Origin: Erythrobacter sp.
Lineage (GTDB): Bacteria > Pseudomonadota > Alphaproteobacteria > Sphingomonadales > Sphingomonadaceae
DNA length: 64,000 nucleotides
Assembly (NCBI RefSeq): GCF_030066995.1
Contig: NZ_JASJAP010000001.1
Span: 1,161,230-1,225,229, forward strand
Direction: 5' to 3'
Of this stretch, positions 17,212 to 26,544 are shown piece by piece; position 1 is the first letter of the stretch, and each line of letters begins with the position of its first letter. The notes beneath the pieces were generated by a model. The model searched no databases. It was given only the letters and a program-made list of their open reading frames with translations, and was not told where the DNA came from. Both the position numbers and the translations under genes were made by a program.

Positions 17212-18063
17212 ATGAACTGGTTCAACCGTGTCCGCAACTCGCTGGGTTTCGGCGAGGAGAAAAAGAGCACCGAAAAGGATCTGTGGATCAAGTGCTCGAA
17301 TTGCCATGAAATGCTCTTCGTGGCGGAATACGATGAGAATGGGCGGGTGTGCCCGCGCTGCGACCATCACGGGCGCATTGGCGCGGATACGCGGCTTGCG
17401 ATGCTGCTCGACCCCGGCTTTGAGCTGCTGCCGCAGCCGCAGGTCACCGAAGACCCGCTGAAATTCAAGGATTCCAAGAAATACACCGAACGCCTCAAAG
17501 CGGCGCGCGCGGCCAACCCGCATGAGGACGCGTTTGTCGTCGGCTCGGGAGCGATTGATGGCCAACCCGCAGTGGTCGGCGTGCAGGACTTTTCGTTCCT
17601 GGGCGGCTCTATGGGTATGGCGGTCGGCATGGCGTTCTGCGCCGCCGCCGAGCGTGCGCTGACCCGCAAATGCGCCTTTGTCGTAGTGACCGCCGCGGGC
17701 GGCGCGCGCATGCAGGAAGGTATTCTCAGCCTGATGCAGATGCCGCGCGCGACCGTGATGACCCGGCGGCTGAAGAAGGCCGGGCTTCCCTACATTGTCG
17801 TCCTGACCGATCCGACCACTGGCGGGGTCACGGCGAGCTACGCCATGCTGGGCGACATCCATATAGCCGAGCCCGGCGCGCTTATCGGCTTTGCCGGGCA
17901 GCGCGTGATCCAGGACACGATCCGTGAACAATTGCCCGAAGGCTTCCAGCGCGCGGAGTATCTGCACAAGCACGGAATGGTCGACATGGTCGTGCACCGC
18001 CACGAGCTCAAGGCGAAGCTCGCGCAGGTGCTCGACTACATGCAGCCCGCCGAGGCGGCCTAG
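17212..18063 (+). CDS. accD: Acetyl-CoA carboxylase carboxyltransferase subunit beta
   Basis: Together with AccA it transfers the carboxyl group from carboxybiotin to acetyl-CoA, the first step of fatty-acid synthesis. The 283-residue product has an N-terminal zinc ribbon (CSNC about residues 28-31 and CPRC about 47-50) and the carboxyltransferase core ([32 protein letters not shown]). It directly follows trpA and precedes folC by 9 bp, the trpFBA-accD-folC order usual in alphaproteobacteria. Confidence 0.97.
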   Translation: MNWFNRVRNSLGFGEEKKSTEKDLWIKCSNCHEMLFVAEYDENGRVCPRCDHHGRIGADTRLAMLLDPGFELLPQPQVTEDPLKFKDSKKYTERLKAARAANPHEDAFVVGSGAIDGQPAVVGVQDFSFLGGSMGMAVGMAFCAAAERALTRKCAFVVVTAAGGARMQEGILSLMQMPRATVMTRRLKKAGLPYIVVLTDPTTGGVTASYAMLGDIHIAEPGALIGFAGQRVIQDTIREQLPEGFQRAEYLHKHGMVDMVVHRHELKAKLAQVLDYMQPAEAA

Positions 18064-18072
18064 TTTCGCGCG

Positions 18073-19380
18073 ATGGTGGATTTCGGGCGCTCGAATGACC
18101 CTCGGGTGCAGGCTCAGCTTGATCGCCTTGCGCTGTTGAGCGTGCCGCAAGGTCGCTTTGGCCTCGGCACGATCACCGCGCTGATGGAGCGTCTTGGCAA
18201 CCCGCACCGCAAGCTGCCGCCCGTCTTCCATGTCGCGGGAACCAACGGCAAGGGATCGGTCTGCGCTTTCCTGCGCGCCATGCTCGAGGCCGATGGGAAG
18301 CGCGTCCACGTCACGACCAGCCCGCATCTGGTTCGCTACAACGAGCGCATTCGTATCGCGGGCGAGCTTATCTCGGACACCGCTCTCGCGGGCGTGCTTG
18401 AGGAAGTGCTCAATGTCAGCGAGGATTTGGGGCCGAGCTTCTTCGAGGTGACGATTGCGGCGGCGTTCCTCGCTTTCTCACGCGAGCCGGCAGAGGCCTG
18501 CGTGGTCGAAGTCGGCCTTGGCGGGCGGTTTGACGCAACCAACGTGCTCGAACCATCGGCCGTCGCGGTCAGCGGGATCGCGGCTCTGGGCCTTGATCAC
18601 GAACGCTTCCTGCTCGCACCTGAGGAAGGCACGCCGCAAAATCCCATGGCGCGCATCGCGTTCGAAAAGGCAGGGATCGCCAAGAAGAACACACCGCTTG
18701 TCGCGCTCGATCAGGTGCCCGAAGCCACCAGCCAAATCATCATTCGGGCCGAAAGCGTGGGCGCTCCGCTGGCGCTCAAGGGCGATAAGTGGTCGAACAA
18801 GTTCGAACTCGCCGAGCCGGAAAACCGCCACATCTATCGCGACGAGTTCGGGGAGCTTAGCCTGCCCTTGCCCACTCTTCACGGGCCACACCAGATCCGC
18901 AACGCAGGGCTGGCGCTTGCAATGCTGCGCCATCAGGAAGAGATCGAAGTCTCGGAAAAGGCGATGGCGCAGGGCCTCACCTACGTCGATTGGCCGGGCC
19001 GGTTTCAGCAATTGAAGGAAGGGCCGCTCACCCAGGGGCGCGAAGTCTGGGTCGATGGCGGGCACAATCCCAGCGCCGGGAAGGCGATGGCGGATTTCTG
19101 GGCAGACGACAGCGTCCATCTGATCATCGGGATGCTGGCAAACAAGAATCCCGAGGCGATCATCGAGCCCATGCGCCCCTGGTGCAAGACCGTCACCGCC
19201 GTGCCGGTGCCCGATCACGAGTGGCATCCGCCAGCGGCCTTCGGCAAAGGCGCAAAGAGCGCGCTCGACCTTGCAAGCGCGATCGCGCAATTGCCCGAGG
19301 ACACGCTCCCGATATTCATCACCGGCTCGCTCTATCTGGTCGGCGACGCGCTTCGCCTGAATGGGCAGATGCCTGAGTAG
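18073..19380 (+). CDS. folC: Folylpolyglutamate synthase / dihydrofolate synthase
   Basis: ATP-dependent ligase of the Mur ligase superfamily that makes dihydrofolate and adds glutamates to folates. The 435-residue product has the P-loop GTNGKGSVCAFLRA (about residues 54-67), TSPHLVRYNERIRI, and the VEVGLGGRFDATNVL motif. Last gene of the pyrF-trp-accD-folC cluster; it ends 1 bp from the convergent permease gene, with no terminator between them. Confidence 0.96.
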   Translation: MVDFGRSNDPRVQAQLDRLALLSVPQGRFGLGTITALMERLGNPHRKLPPVFHVAGTNGKGSVCAFLRAMLEADGKRVHVTTSPHLVRYNERIRIAGELISDTALAGVLEEVLNVSEDLGPSFFEVTIAAAFLAFSREPAEACVVEVGLGGRFDATNVLEPSAVAVSGIAALGLDHERFLLAPEEGTPQNPMARIAFEKAGIAKKNTPLVALDQVPEATSQIIIRAESVGAPLALKGDKWSNKFELAEPENRHIYRDEFGELSLPLPTLHGPHQIRNAGLALAMLRHQEEIEVSEKAMAQGLTYVDWPGRFQQLKEGPLTQGREVWVDGGHNPSAGKAMADFWADDSVHLIIGMLANKNPEAIIEPMRPWCKTVTAVPVPDHEWHPPAAFGKGAKSALDLASAIAQLPEDTLPIFITGSLYLVGDALRLNGQMPE

Positions 19381-20805
19381 TCACTCAGCCGGAGATGCGC
19401 GCGGCTTTACGTTGACGGGCTCCGGGGGATCATCGGCCACCTCGTCCTGATCGGGACCCGTCTGGCGAACGCTTTCGACCACAAATCCTTTGCTCCACAA
19501 TAGCCACAGCAGCGCCATGCCCGGAACCGCAACGATCACTGTAAACGTCCAGAACCCGACCCAACCCAGGTTTTCCGCAAGATAGCCAGACGGAGTGGCC
19601 AACCAGGTCCGACCCACGGCGGCAAAGCTCGAAAGCAACGCAAACTGCGTTGCCGTGTAGGCAAGGTTGGAAAGCCCCGAGAGATACGTCACGAAAACCG
19701 TAAGTCCGATCCCGCTTGTCAAATTCTCCGTGCCCACCGCTATAGCGAGCATAAGCGGCGAATGGCCGACAATTGCAAGGAGGACGAACAGGAAGTTCGA
19801 CAGCATCATCAGCAACCCAGAGATGATAAGCGCGCGCCCCATGCCCAGCCACGCGATGAAAGGACCGCCAAGCGCCGACCCTACGATCAAAGCGGCAAAG
19901 CCGACGAACTTGTTGATTGTGATGAACTCCGTATCGGTAAAGCCCAGCTCAACGATCATCGGGTTCAACATTCCCTGCCCCATCGCATCACCAACCTTGT
20001 AGATAAGCACGAAAAGCAGGATCAGCACAGCGCCCTTACGCCCGAGAAACTCGCGGAATGGGTTCACGACGGTCTCCAAGAGCCACTCGCGAAACTTCTG
20101 TCCAGCTGCGCGAGCAGTGCTCGGATCGTAGCGCCCGGCCCCGGCCCAAAGCGCACCAAGAGCGGCTGGAAGAACTAGAAAGCTTGTTAGCCCATACGCC
20201 ATAGCCCAGCCAACATCGTACCCCTCGGACGAAGCAAGGTAAATCGTACCCGCGCCTGCCAGCAGATTGCCTGTGCGATATCCGAACTGGTTCATCGCCG
20301 TCCCGTGCGCAATTTCCGCGTCGGGCAGAATCTCGATCCGGTAGGCGTCAATTACGATGTCTTGCGTGGCCGAAAGAAACGCGACCACAATCGCCCAGAG
20401 CGCAAACGCGCCAATATTCTCATTCGTCGGGTTGCTGGTGCCGAGCTGCCAAAGGGCGAACACGAGCGCCGCCTGCACAGCAAAGAGCCACGCTCGCCGC
20501 TGCCCGAACAGGTTGGAGAGAATGGGAATGCGGGTCTTATCGACAAATGGCGCCCACAGAAACTTAAGCGTGTATGGCGTGGTCAGCCCGATCGCGAAGC
20601 CAATTGTAGACTTGTCGATGCCCACTTTAGATAGCCAGAACGTCATCGTCCCCAGCAACAGCGTGAGCGGGAAACCCGATGAAATGCCGAGCAGAAACGC
20701 AACGAACGGCATTCTGCGACGATATGGAGCGAAGGCGGGTACCAGATAGGCGAGGCCGACAACGCCGACGATCACTCCGAACAATATGCCCGTGCTCCAA
20801 TCCAT
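19381..20805 (-). CDS. AmpG-like MFS permease
   Basis: A 474-residue polytopic membrane protein of the AmpG/PAT branch of the major facilitator superfamily. Hallmarks are LLGISSGFPLTLLLGTMTFWL at the first helices, LKFLWAPFVDKTRIP, and ATQDIVIDAYRIEIL. AmpG imports muropeptides for cell-wall recycling. No other recycling gene is adjacent, so substrate assignment rests on sequence only. Start at 20805 is preceded by AAGGA and is divergent from the Rieske oxygenase gene. Confidence 0.85.
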   Translation of the reverse strand: MDWSTGILFGVIVGVVGLAYLVPAFAPYRRRMPFVAFLLGISSGFPLTLLLGTMTFWLSKVGIDKSTIGFAIGLTTPYTLKFLWAPFVDKTRIPILSNLFGQRRAWLFAVQAALVFALWQLGTSNPTNENIGAFALWAIVVAFLSATQDIVIDAYRIEILPDAEIAHGTAMNQFGYRTGNLLAGAGTIYLASSEGYDVGWAMAYGLTSFLVLPAALGALWAGAGRYDPSTARAAGQKFREWLLETVVNPFREFLGRKGAVLILLFVLIYKVGDAMGQGMLNPMIVELGFTDTEFITINKFVGFAALIVGSALGGPFIAWLGMGRALIISGLLMMLSNFLFVLLAIVGHSPLMLAIAVGTENLTSGIGLTVFVTYLSGLSNLAYTATQFALLSSFAAVGRTWLATPSGYLAENLGWVGFWTFTVIVAVPGMALLWLLWSKGFVVESVRQTGPDQDEVADDPPEPVNVKPRASPAE

Positions 20806-20893
20806 ACGCGAACTCGTCCTTTTGAAAACTATATGATCTGTGCGACACTAGGCGCGGATGAGAGGAATAAGCCAGAGGGGTAAAGACGCCGCT

Positions 20894-22066
20894 ATGAACG
20901 CGTCCACAACACAATTGCAAAAGCCATCGGCGCCAAGGCGCGCAACCCCTGGGCAGGTAAAACTCGCCGAGCTGGTGCGCGATGGCGAGGATCGGCGCCG
21001 CGCAGGGGGCTCAAGAGTTCCGGCGCGCCACTACACCGACCCTGCGCATTTCGCCGCCGAGAAGGCGGCGTTGTTCGACCGCTTGCCCCAAGTGCTGGTG
21101 CCAAGCGCGCTTCTGCCTGAGCCCGGCATGGCCGTGCCGCACGATGACACAGGGCGCCCGCTCCTGATCACACGCGACAGGCAGGGCGTCGCCCGCGTGT
21201 TCCTCAATGTCTGCCGCCATCGCGGCACGCGGCTGGTGGAAGGTAATGAGGCTCAATGCGGGGCACGGCTGGTGTGCCCCTATCACGCGTGGACCTATGG
21301 TCTTGATGGCAAGCTGCTCGCCCTGCCTCGGCCCGAAACTTTCCCCGATCTCGACAAGTCCAACCACGCTCTTATCGAGCTTCCAAGTCTGGAAGGGGGC
21401 GGCCTGATCTGGTTCGCGCACAATGAAAACGCCGATTTCGGCGATGCGGCGCGAGTGAGCGAGGACTTCACCGCTTTCGGTATGCCCGAGGCCTATCTCT
21501 TCCGGCGCAAGACCCACACGGTCAAAGGCAATTGGAAGCTCATCATGGACGCGTTCCTTGAGAGCTATCACGTCACGCGCCTCCACGCGAACACGATCGG
21601 GCCGTTCTTCAAGGATGGCGTAACCGCCGGTGATGAGGTCGGGCCGCATCTGCGCTCGGCGGTGGGCCGCGCGGAGGAAATGGACGGGATCGACCTTACG
21701 GATATGGCGGCGCTTCGTCGTTTGGTCACCTTCGCCTACCAATTGCTGCCCGCAACCGTGATCGTGCCCAGTCCCGATTACGTGAACGTCATGGTGCTGA
21801 TGCCGCAGGCGCACGACCTCACGCTGGTCGAAGACTTCATGCTGATCCCAGAGCCGCCCGCAACAAACAAGGCGCGCGATCACTGGGAACGCAGCTGGGC
21901 GCTGCTCGATGGCGGGGTGTTTGCCTGCGAGGACTTTCGCGCGGCGGAACTGGGCCAACAGGGTCTCGAAAGCGGGGCGATCGACGAACTCACTCTCGGC
22001 ACGCTTGAGGGCGGAGTCGCGCGTTTCAACGCCATTGTTGCGGAGGCGATGGCCAAGGCCGGCTGA
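20894..22066 (+). CDS. Rieske [2Fe-2S] aromatic ring-hydroxylating dioxygenase alpha subunit-like
   Basis: Catalytic subunit of a Rieske non-heme iron oxygenase. The Rieske cluster ligands are in CRHRGT and CPYHAW about 18 residues apart; the mononuclear iron site is in ESYHVTRLHANTIGPFF. About 390 residues. No beta subunit, ferredoxin or reductase gene is adjacent, so it probably uses partners encoded elsewhere; the natural substrate cannot be named. ATG at 20894 is chosen; an in-frame ATG at 20858 would add 12 residues. Confidence 0.88.
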   Translation: MNASTTQLQKPSAPRRATPGQVKLAELVRDGEDRRRAGGSRVPARHYTDPAHFAAEKAALFDRLPQVLVPSALLPEPGMAVPHDDTGRPLLITRDRQGVARVFLNVCRHRGTRLVEGNEAQCGARLVCPYHAWTYGLDGKLLALPRPETFPDLDKSNHALIELPSLEGGGLIWFAHNENADFGDAARVSEDFTAFGMPEAYLFRRKTHTVKGNWKLIMDAFLESYHVTRLHANTIGPFFKDGVTAGDEVGPHLRSAVGRAEEMDGIDLTDMAALRRLVTFAYQLLPATVIVPSPDYVNVMVLMPQAHDLTLVEDFMLIPEPPATNKARDHWERSWALLDGGVFACEDFRAAELGQQGLESGAIDELTLGTLEGGVARFNAIVAEAMAKAG

Positions 22067-22078
22067 TCTCCTTTCGCG

Positions 22079-22202
22079 CCCTTCGAGACGGTTCACCCTG
22101 CGGCTTCACCTCCTCAGGGTGAGCGGGTATGGGGGTGAACCGAAGCATCCGCTCATCGTGAGGAAGGGTGAGGACGAATGTCCGAACCCCGTCTCGAAGG
22201 AC
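22079..22202. repeat. Palindromic repeat element E before the pseudouridine synthase gene
   Basis: Outer arms CCTTCGAGACGG-TTC (from 22079) and GAACCCCGTCTCGAAGG (to 22202) are inverted copies. Inside, CACCCTG ... CAGGGTG (22094-22121) forms a smaller hairpin, and TGAGCGG/CCGCTCA a third pairing. The whole gap between the oxygenase gene and the next gene is this element, which ends 9 bp before the next ATG. Confidence 0.8.
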
Positions 22203-22211
22203 CCGCATCCC

Positions 22212-22994
22212 ATGCCGACCAACCCCGAAAAATCGGCTGACCGCCCCGAAGGCGACCGGATCGCCAAGATGCTGGCGCGCGCAGGGGTCGCCAGCCGCCG
22301 CGAGGTTGAGCGCATGATCGCCGATGGGCGCGTGAGCCTCGACGGCAAGCCGGTCGGAACGCCGGCCACGTTTCTCACCAGCCTCAAGGGCGTCAGCGTC
22401 GATGGCAAGCCCGTCGCCGCGCCCGAGCCCACGCAATTGGTCGCGTTTCACAAGCCAACCGGCCTGATCACCGCCGAGCGCGATCCGGCCGGTCGCCCCA
22501 CGATCTACTCCGCGCTGCGCAACGCTCTGCCCAAGAACGCGCCGCGCCTGATGCCCATCGGGCGGCTCGACCTTAACACCGAAGGCCTGCTGCTTCTGAC
22601 CAATGACGGCGGGCTCAAGCGACAAATGGAACTGCCCGCCACCGGTATTCCCCGCACCTACCGCGCGCGCGCGTTCGGCGAAGTGAGCCAGGAGCAATTG
22701 GAAGACCTGAGCGAAGGCGTTGAGATCGATGGCGTGCGTTACGGTTCGATCGACGCCAATCTCGAACACGGCTCTTCGGGTAAGAACAACTGGATCGAGA
22801 TGACTATCACCGAGGGCAAGAATCGCGAAGTTCGCCGCGTGCTCGAACATCTCGGCCTCAAGGTGAACCGCCTGATCCGCACCGCTTACGGTCCTTTTGC
22901 GCTCGGCGACCTGCCACGTGGCCAGGCGGCGATCATCCGCAAGGGCGATCTTGCGCGCTTTCAGAGCCAGCTCAAACGCGGTTACGGGTGTTGA
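22212..22994 (+). CDS. rluB: RsuA/RluB-family rRNA pseudouridine synthase
   Basis: Converts a specific uridine of ribosomal RNA to pseudouridine. The 260-residue product has an N-terminal S4 RNA-binding domain (RIAKMLARAGVASRREVERMI) and the catalytic motif IGRLDLNTEGLLLLTNDG, where Asp is the nucleophile. RluB is the best guess from the S4 plus RsuA layout; RsuA or RluE-type specificity cannot be excluded. The gene overlaps rsmD by 7 bp, so the two rRNA-modifying enzymes are likely made together. Confidence 0.88.
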   Translation: MPTNPEKSADRPEGDRIAKMLARAGVASRREVERMIADGRVSLDGKPVGTPATFLTSLKGVSVDGKPVAAPEPTQLVAFHKPTGLITAERDPAGRPTIYSALRNALPKNAPRLMPIGRLDLNTEGLLLLTNDGGLKRQMELPATGIPRTYRARAFGEVSQEQLEDLSEGVEIDGVRYGSIDANLEHGSSGKNNWIEMTITEGKNREVRRVLEHLGLKVNRLIRTAYGPFALGDLPRGQAAIIRKGDLARFQSQLKRGYGC

Positions 22995-23536
22995 GAATCA
23001 TCGCGGGCGAATGGCGCGGACGCAAGCTGACAGCGCCCAAAGGCGAGGCCACGCGCCCCACCGCCGATCGCACCCGCGAGACGCTGTTCAGCATGCTAAC
23101 AAGCCGTCTTGGCTCGTTCGAGGGCCTTGCGGTCGCGGATCTTTTCGCAGGCTCCGGCGCACTGGGTCTGGAAGCGCTTTCGAGAGGCGCGGCCAGCTGC
23201 CTGTTCGTGGAGCAGGATCGCGAAGCTCTCACGGCCATCCGCGCCAATATCGACGCTCTAGGCGGGCGCGACAAAGCCCGGCTTGAGGCGGGCTCTGTCA
23301 TGCAATTGCGCGCGCGCGAGCGTCCGATGGACCTGATCCTGATGGATCCGCCTTACCGCACCGGAGCGGGCGCGGTGGCGCTCGATCGGCTTCTGCGGCT
23401 CGGCTGGCTGGGCGACGCGACATGGGCTGCGATTGAAACCGCTGCCGATGAAGATATCGTGGTCAAAGGGCTTCGAACCGAAGCCGAGCGACGCGTGGGC
23501 AAAGGCAAACTGACGCTGCTGCGCTTGGGCGAGTAG
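22988..23536 (+). CDS. rsmD: 16S rRNA (guanine966-N2)-methyltransferase
   Basis: SAM-dependent methyltransferase acting on the small ribosomal subunit. The 182-residue product has the N-terminal LRIIAGEWRGRKL motif of RsmD, TRPTADRTRETLFSML, the SAM-binding DLFAGSGALGLEALSRGA, and catalytic MDPPYRTG (DPPY). Start is GTG 22988, overlapping the preceding stop. Confidence 0.95.
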   Translation: MLRIIAGEWRGRKLTAPKGEATRPTADRTRETLFSMLTSRLGSFEGLAVADLFAGSGALGLEALSRGAASCLFVEQDREALTAIRANIDALGGRDKARLEAGSVMQLRARERPMDLILMDPPYRTGAGAVALDRLLRLGWLGDATWAAIETAADEDIVVKGLRTEAERRVGKGKLTLLRLGE

Positions 23537-23595
23537 CGCCAACAGCCGACGCGCCGCTCGGCCGGTCCCAAGGCTGTCGGATGCGACCCTCAGCC

Positions 23596-23943
23596 TTATG
23601 ACCTCGATCCGCCGCGCCCTTCAATGCGCGCCCAGGCCTTGTCCTGATCGGGCTTGCTCATTCCGCTGAGCGCGACCTTGTCGGGATCGGTGAGGCTCCA
23701 GAACAGCTTCTGGCGATCGGCGGAAAGCGTCCAGTAATACGACTTCGTCGCATCGGGCCACGCGTTGTAGGATGCTTGCTTTTCCTCTGGCCAGCTTGCG
23801 ATCTCATCCTTCTTCGCATCCGCCTTAGGGGCGGCCTGCGCCGCATCGTCGGTCACGGTCGCGCCATAGGCTGCTATCGGTGCGCTGCTCACAGCCAGCA
23901 CGGCAAGGCTGGCAAACAATCGAGCTCGGGTATCATTACGCAT
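23596..23943 (-). CDS. Small exported protein of unknown function
   Basis: A 115-residue product with a clear signal peptide (RLFASLAVLAVSSAPIAAYGA) and a mature part of about 85 residues with repeated aromatic blocks: ASWPEEKQASYNAWPDATKSYYWTLSADRQKLFWSL. I recall similar proteins in sphingomonads but no function. Divergent from the helicase gene and convergent with rsmD. AAGGAG-like GGAGAACCCC precedes the ATG. Confidence 0.75.
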   Translation of the reverse strand: MRNDTRARLFASLAVLAVSSAPIAAYGATVTDDAAQAAPKADAKKDEIASWPEEKQASYNAWPDATKSYYWTLSADRQKLFWSLTDPDKVALSGMSKPDQDKAWARIEGRGGSRS

Positions 23944-24199
23944 TGGGGTTCTCCTTTGGTTTCACTCCCAAGCGCCAACGAACGCGTTCTTCCCGACCAC
24001 GAATGCGCCCCTCGGTCAGACATCTGTGAGAATGAGGGTCGCGCGTGCGTATGGCCAGCCTCGGCGCTCGCCCTCCAACCCGCTCGCGGCACATGCGAGC
24101 GAGAGCCGTGGCGAAACCGCGCCGATTCGATTGAGCTTGCCGGTGCGGCGTGCCACATCGGTGGAACGAAGGTCCGGCTTCCTTGCCACACCGGTAAAT

Positions 24200-24214
24200 G
24201 TTCTTTATCCGTTC
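24200..24214 (+). promoter_or_regulatory. SOS (LexA) box upstream of the uvrD-type helicase
   Basis: GTTC-TTTATCC-GTTC, an exact match to the alphaproteobacterial LexA operator GTTC-N7-GTTC. It lies 11 bp before the helicase ATG, so LexA would block transcription or its start directly. Confidence 0.7.
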
Positions 24215-24225
24215 TACCCAGCCCC

Positions 24226-26541
24226 ATGTCATCCCCCCCTTCCCGCCCCGCTGACCGCGCGTCCTCGACCGAACAGATCCCGGCATACGCCGCTCGGCTC
24301 AACCCGCCGCAGCGCGAGGCGGTGCTGACCACCGAAGGCCCGGTGCTGATGCTCGCGGGCGCGGGCACGGGCAAGACCGCCGCGCTCACGGCGCGCCTGG
24401 CGCATCTGGTGGCGACGCGGCGCGCTTTTCCGAGCCAGATCCTGTGCGTGACCTTCACCAACAAGGCGGCGCGCGAAATGCGCGAGCGTGTGGGCGGACA
24501 TCTGGGTCCGGGCGCGGAAGGTATTCCCTGGCTTGGCACCTTCCACTCGATCTGCGCCAAGATGCTGCGCCGCCACGCCGAGATGGTGGGGCTGGAGAGC
24601 AATTACACGATCATCGACACCGACGATCAGCTGCGTCTGCTCAAAGCGCTGATCGCCGAAAACGATACTGACGACAAACGTTGGCCCGCGCGCCAGCTTG
24701 CCGGGCTGATCGATAGCTGGAAGAACCGCGGGCTCAACCCGGCTGACCTCGATGCGGTAGAGAACGAGGCTTACGCGAACGGTCGGGGCCAGGCGATATA
24801 CGCCGCCTATCAGGAGCGCTTGAAGGCGCTCAACGCCTGCGATTTCGGCGACTTGATGCTCCACATGCTCAATATCTTTCGCCAACACTCCGATGTGCTG
24901 GAGGATTATCAGCGCCGCTTCCGCTACATTCTCGTCGACGAATATCAGGACACCAACGCAGTCCAGTATCTGTGGCTGAGACTGCTCGCGCAGGCGCACA
25001 AGAACATCTGCGTGGTCGGCGATGATGACCAGTCGATCTATTCCTGGCGCGGCGCGGAAGTTGCCAACATCCTGCGGTTCGAGAAGGACTTTCCCGGTGC
25101 GCATGTGGTGCGCCTTGAACAGAATTACCGCTCCACCCCGCACATTCTGGGCGCCGCCTCGGGCCTTATCCGCGCCAATTCGCAGCGCCACGAAAAGACA
25201 TTGTGGACCGAGGCCAATGGCGGCGACAAGGTCAAGGTCATCGGCGTGTGGGACGCGCCCGAAGAAGCGCGGCGAGTGGGCGAAGAGATTGAGCGGCTGG
25301 AGGGTGAAGGCGCCCCGCTCGACCAGGTCGCTATCCTCGTGCGCGCGCAATACCAGACGCGCGAGTTTGAGGATCGCTTCATTCAGATCGGGATCAATTA
25401 CCGGATCATCGGCGGCTTTCGCTTCTACGAGCGCGCCGAAATCCGCGATGCCCTGGCCTATCTGCGCGTCATCGCGCAGCCGCAGGACGATCTCGCCTTT
25501 GAGCGCATCTACAACCAGCCCAAACGCGGGCTAGGCGCAAAGACGCTCGAAAAGATGCACAGCCACGCCCGCTGCACCGGAATGCCCTTGACCGCCGCCT
25601 CGCTGGAACTCGCCGATACCGATGAGCTGCCCAAGCGCGCGGCGAACACGATCGGCGGCCTGATGCGCCAGTTTCTCGCCTGGCGCGAAGCGGCCGAAAC
25701 GCTCAGCCCGGCCGATCTCCTGCGCCTCGTCCTAGACGAATGCGGCTATAACGAGATGCTCGCCAAGGACCGCAGCGCTGAAAGCGCGGGGCGCGCGGAG
25801 AACCTGTCCGAACTCGCGCGCGCCATGGAGGAGTACGAAACGCTCGGTGACTTCCTCGAACACGTCTCCCTCGTCATGGACAACGATCGCGGCGACGAAG
25901 ATGAAACCGTCACCATCATGACGATCCACGCCGCCAAGGGGCTGGAATTCGACAACGTCTTTTGCGTGGGCTGGGAAGAAGGCGTCTTCCCCAGCCAGCG
26001 CGCGATTGACGAGGGCGGGCTCGCGAGCCTCGAAGAGGAACGCCGCCTCGCCTATGTCGCGATCACCCGCGCGCGGCGGCGTTGCACGATCCTGCACGCA
26101 GCCAACCGGCGCATCTATGGCCAGTGGACGAGCTCAATCCCCAGCCGCTTTATCGAGGAATTGCCCGAAGAGCATATCGAGCAGGAGACGACACTGACCG
26201 GCGGCGCCTCTCTGTGGCGCGCCAACTGGAGCGAGAACGAAGACCCCTTCGCGCATGTCGCCCGCGACAAGCCGAGCCGCGCGCAGACCCGTGGCCCGGG
26301 CTGGCAACGCGCGATCGAGAGCGGCTATGAAACCAAACAGAACCGCGTCGCCGAAAGCGGACGCAGCGCTGCCAGCTTCGCCGCCGCGCCCCGCTCCGAC
26401 ATCCGCATCGGCGCGATGGTCGAACACGCGAAATTCGGCGTGGGCTGTGTGATCGATCAGGAAGGCAACAAGCTGGAAATCGAGTTCGAAGACCACGGCA
26501 CAAAGCGGGTGATCGACGGCTTTGTGAGCGTGATCGGCTAA
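24226..26541 (+). CDS. uvrD: UvrD/PcrA-type ATP-dependent DNA helicase
   Basis: Superfamily 1A 3'-5' helicase for nucleotide excision and mismatch repair. The 771-residue product shows the Q-motif (LNPPQREAV), Walker A AGAGTGKTAAL, motif II ILVDEYQDTN, VGDDDQSIYSWRGAEV, motif V HAAKGLEFDNVF, and motif VI YVAITRARRR. The ~70-residue C-terminal tail ends in the Tudor-like VEHAKFGVGCVIDQEGNKLEIEFEDHG, typical of UvrD/PcrA. ATG at 24226 follows an SOS box and gives the correct N-terminus; upstream in-frame sequence is not part of the gene. Confidence 0.94.
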   Translation: MSSPPSRPADRASSTEQIPAYAARLNPPQREAVLTTEGPVLMLAGAGTGKTAALTARLAHLVATRRAFPSQILCVTFTNKAAREMRERVGGHLGPGAEGIPWLGTFHSICAKMLRRHAEMVGLESNYTIIDTDDQLRLLKALIAENDTDDKRWPARQLAGLIDSWKNRGLNPADLDAVENEAYANGRGQAIYAAYQERLKALNACDFGDLMLHMLNIFRQHSDVLEDYQRRFRYILVDEYQDTNAVQYLWLRLLAQAHKNICVVGDDDQSIYSWRGAEVANILRFEKDFPGAHVVRLEQNYRSTPHILGAASGLIRANSQRHEKTLWTEANGGDKVKVIGVWDAPEEARRVGEEIERLEGEGAPLDQVAILVRAQYQTREFEDRFIQIGINYRIIGGFRFYERAEIRDALAYLRVIAQPQDDLAFERIYNQPKRGLGAKTLEKMHSHARCTGMPLTAASLELADTDELPKRAANTIGGLMRQFLAWREAAETLSPADLLRLVLDECGYNEMLAKDRSAESAGRAENLSELARAMEEYETLGDFLEHVSLVMDNDRGDEDETVTIMTIHAAKGLEFDNVFCVGWEEGVFPSQRAIDEGGLASLEEERRLAYVAITRARRRCTILHAANRRIYGQWTSSIPSRFIEELPEEHIEQETTLTGGASLWRANWSENEDPFAHVARDKPSRAQTRGPGWQRAIESGYETKQNRVAESGRSAASFAAAPRSDIRIGAMVEHAKFGVGCVIDQEGNKLEIEFEDHGTKRVIDGFVSVIG

Positions 26542-26544
26542 TGC

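Noticed and set aside
23944..24225. N-terminal extension or separate gene before the helicase
   Set aside because: The in-frame sequence upstream of 24226 reads as cysteine- and arginine-rich non-protein sequence and crosses the SOS box and the opposite-strand exported protein gene.
24229..25350. Long minus-strand open frame opposite the helicase gene
   Set aside because: Entirely inside the helicase coding region; no ribosome binding site or domain.
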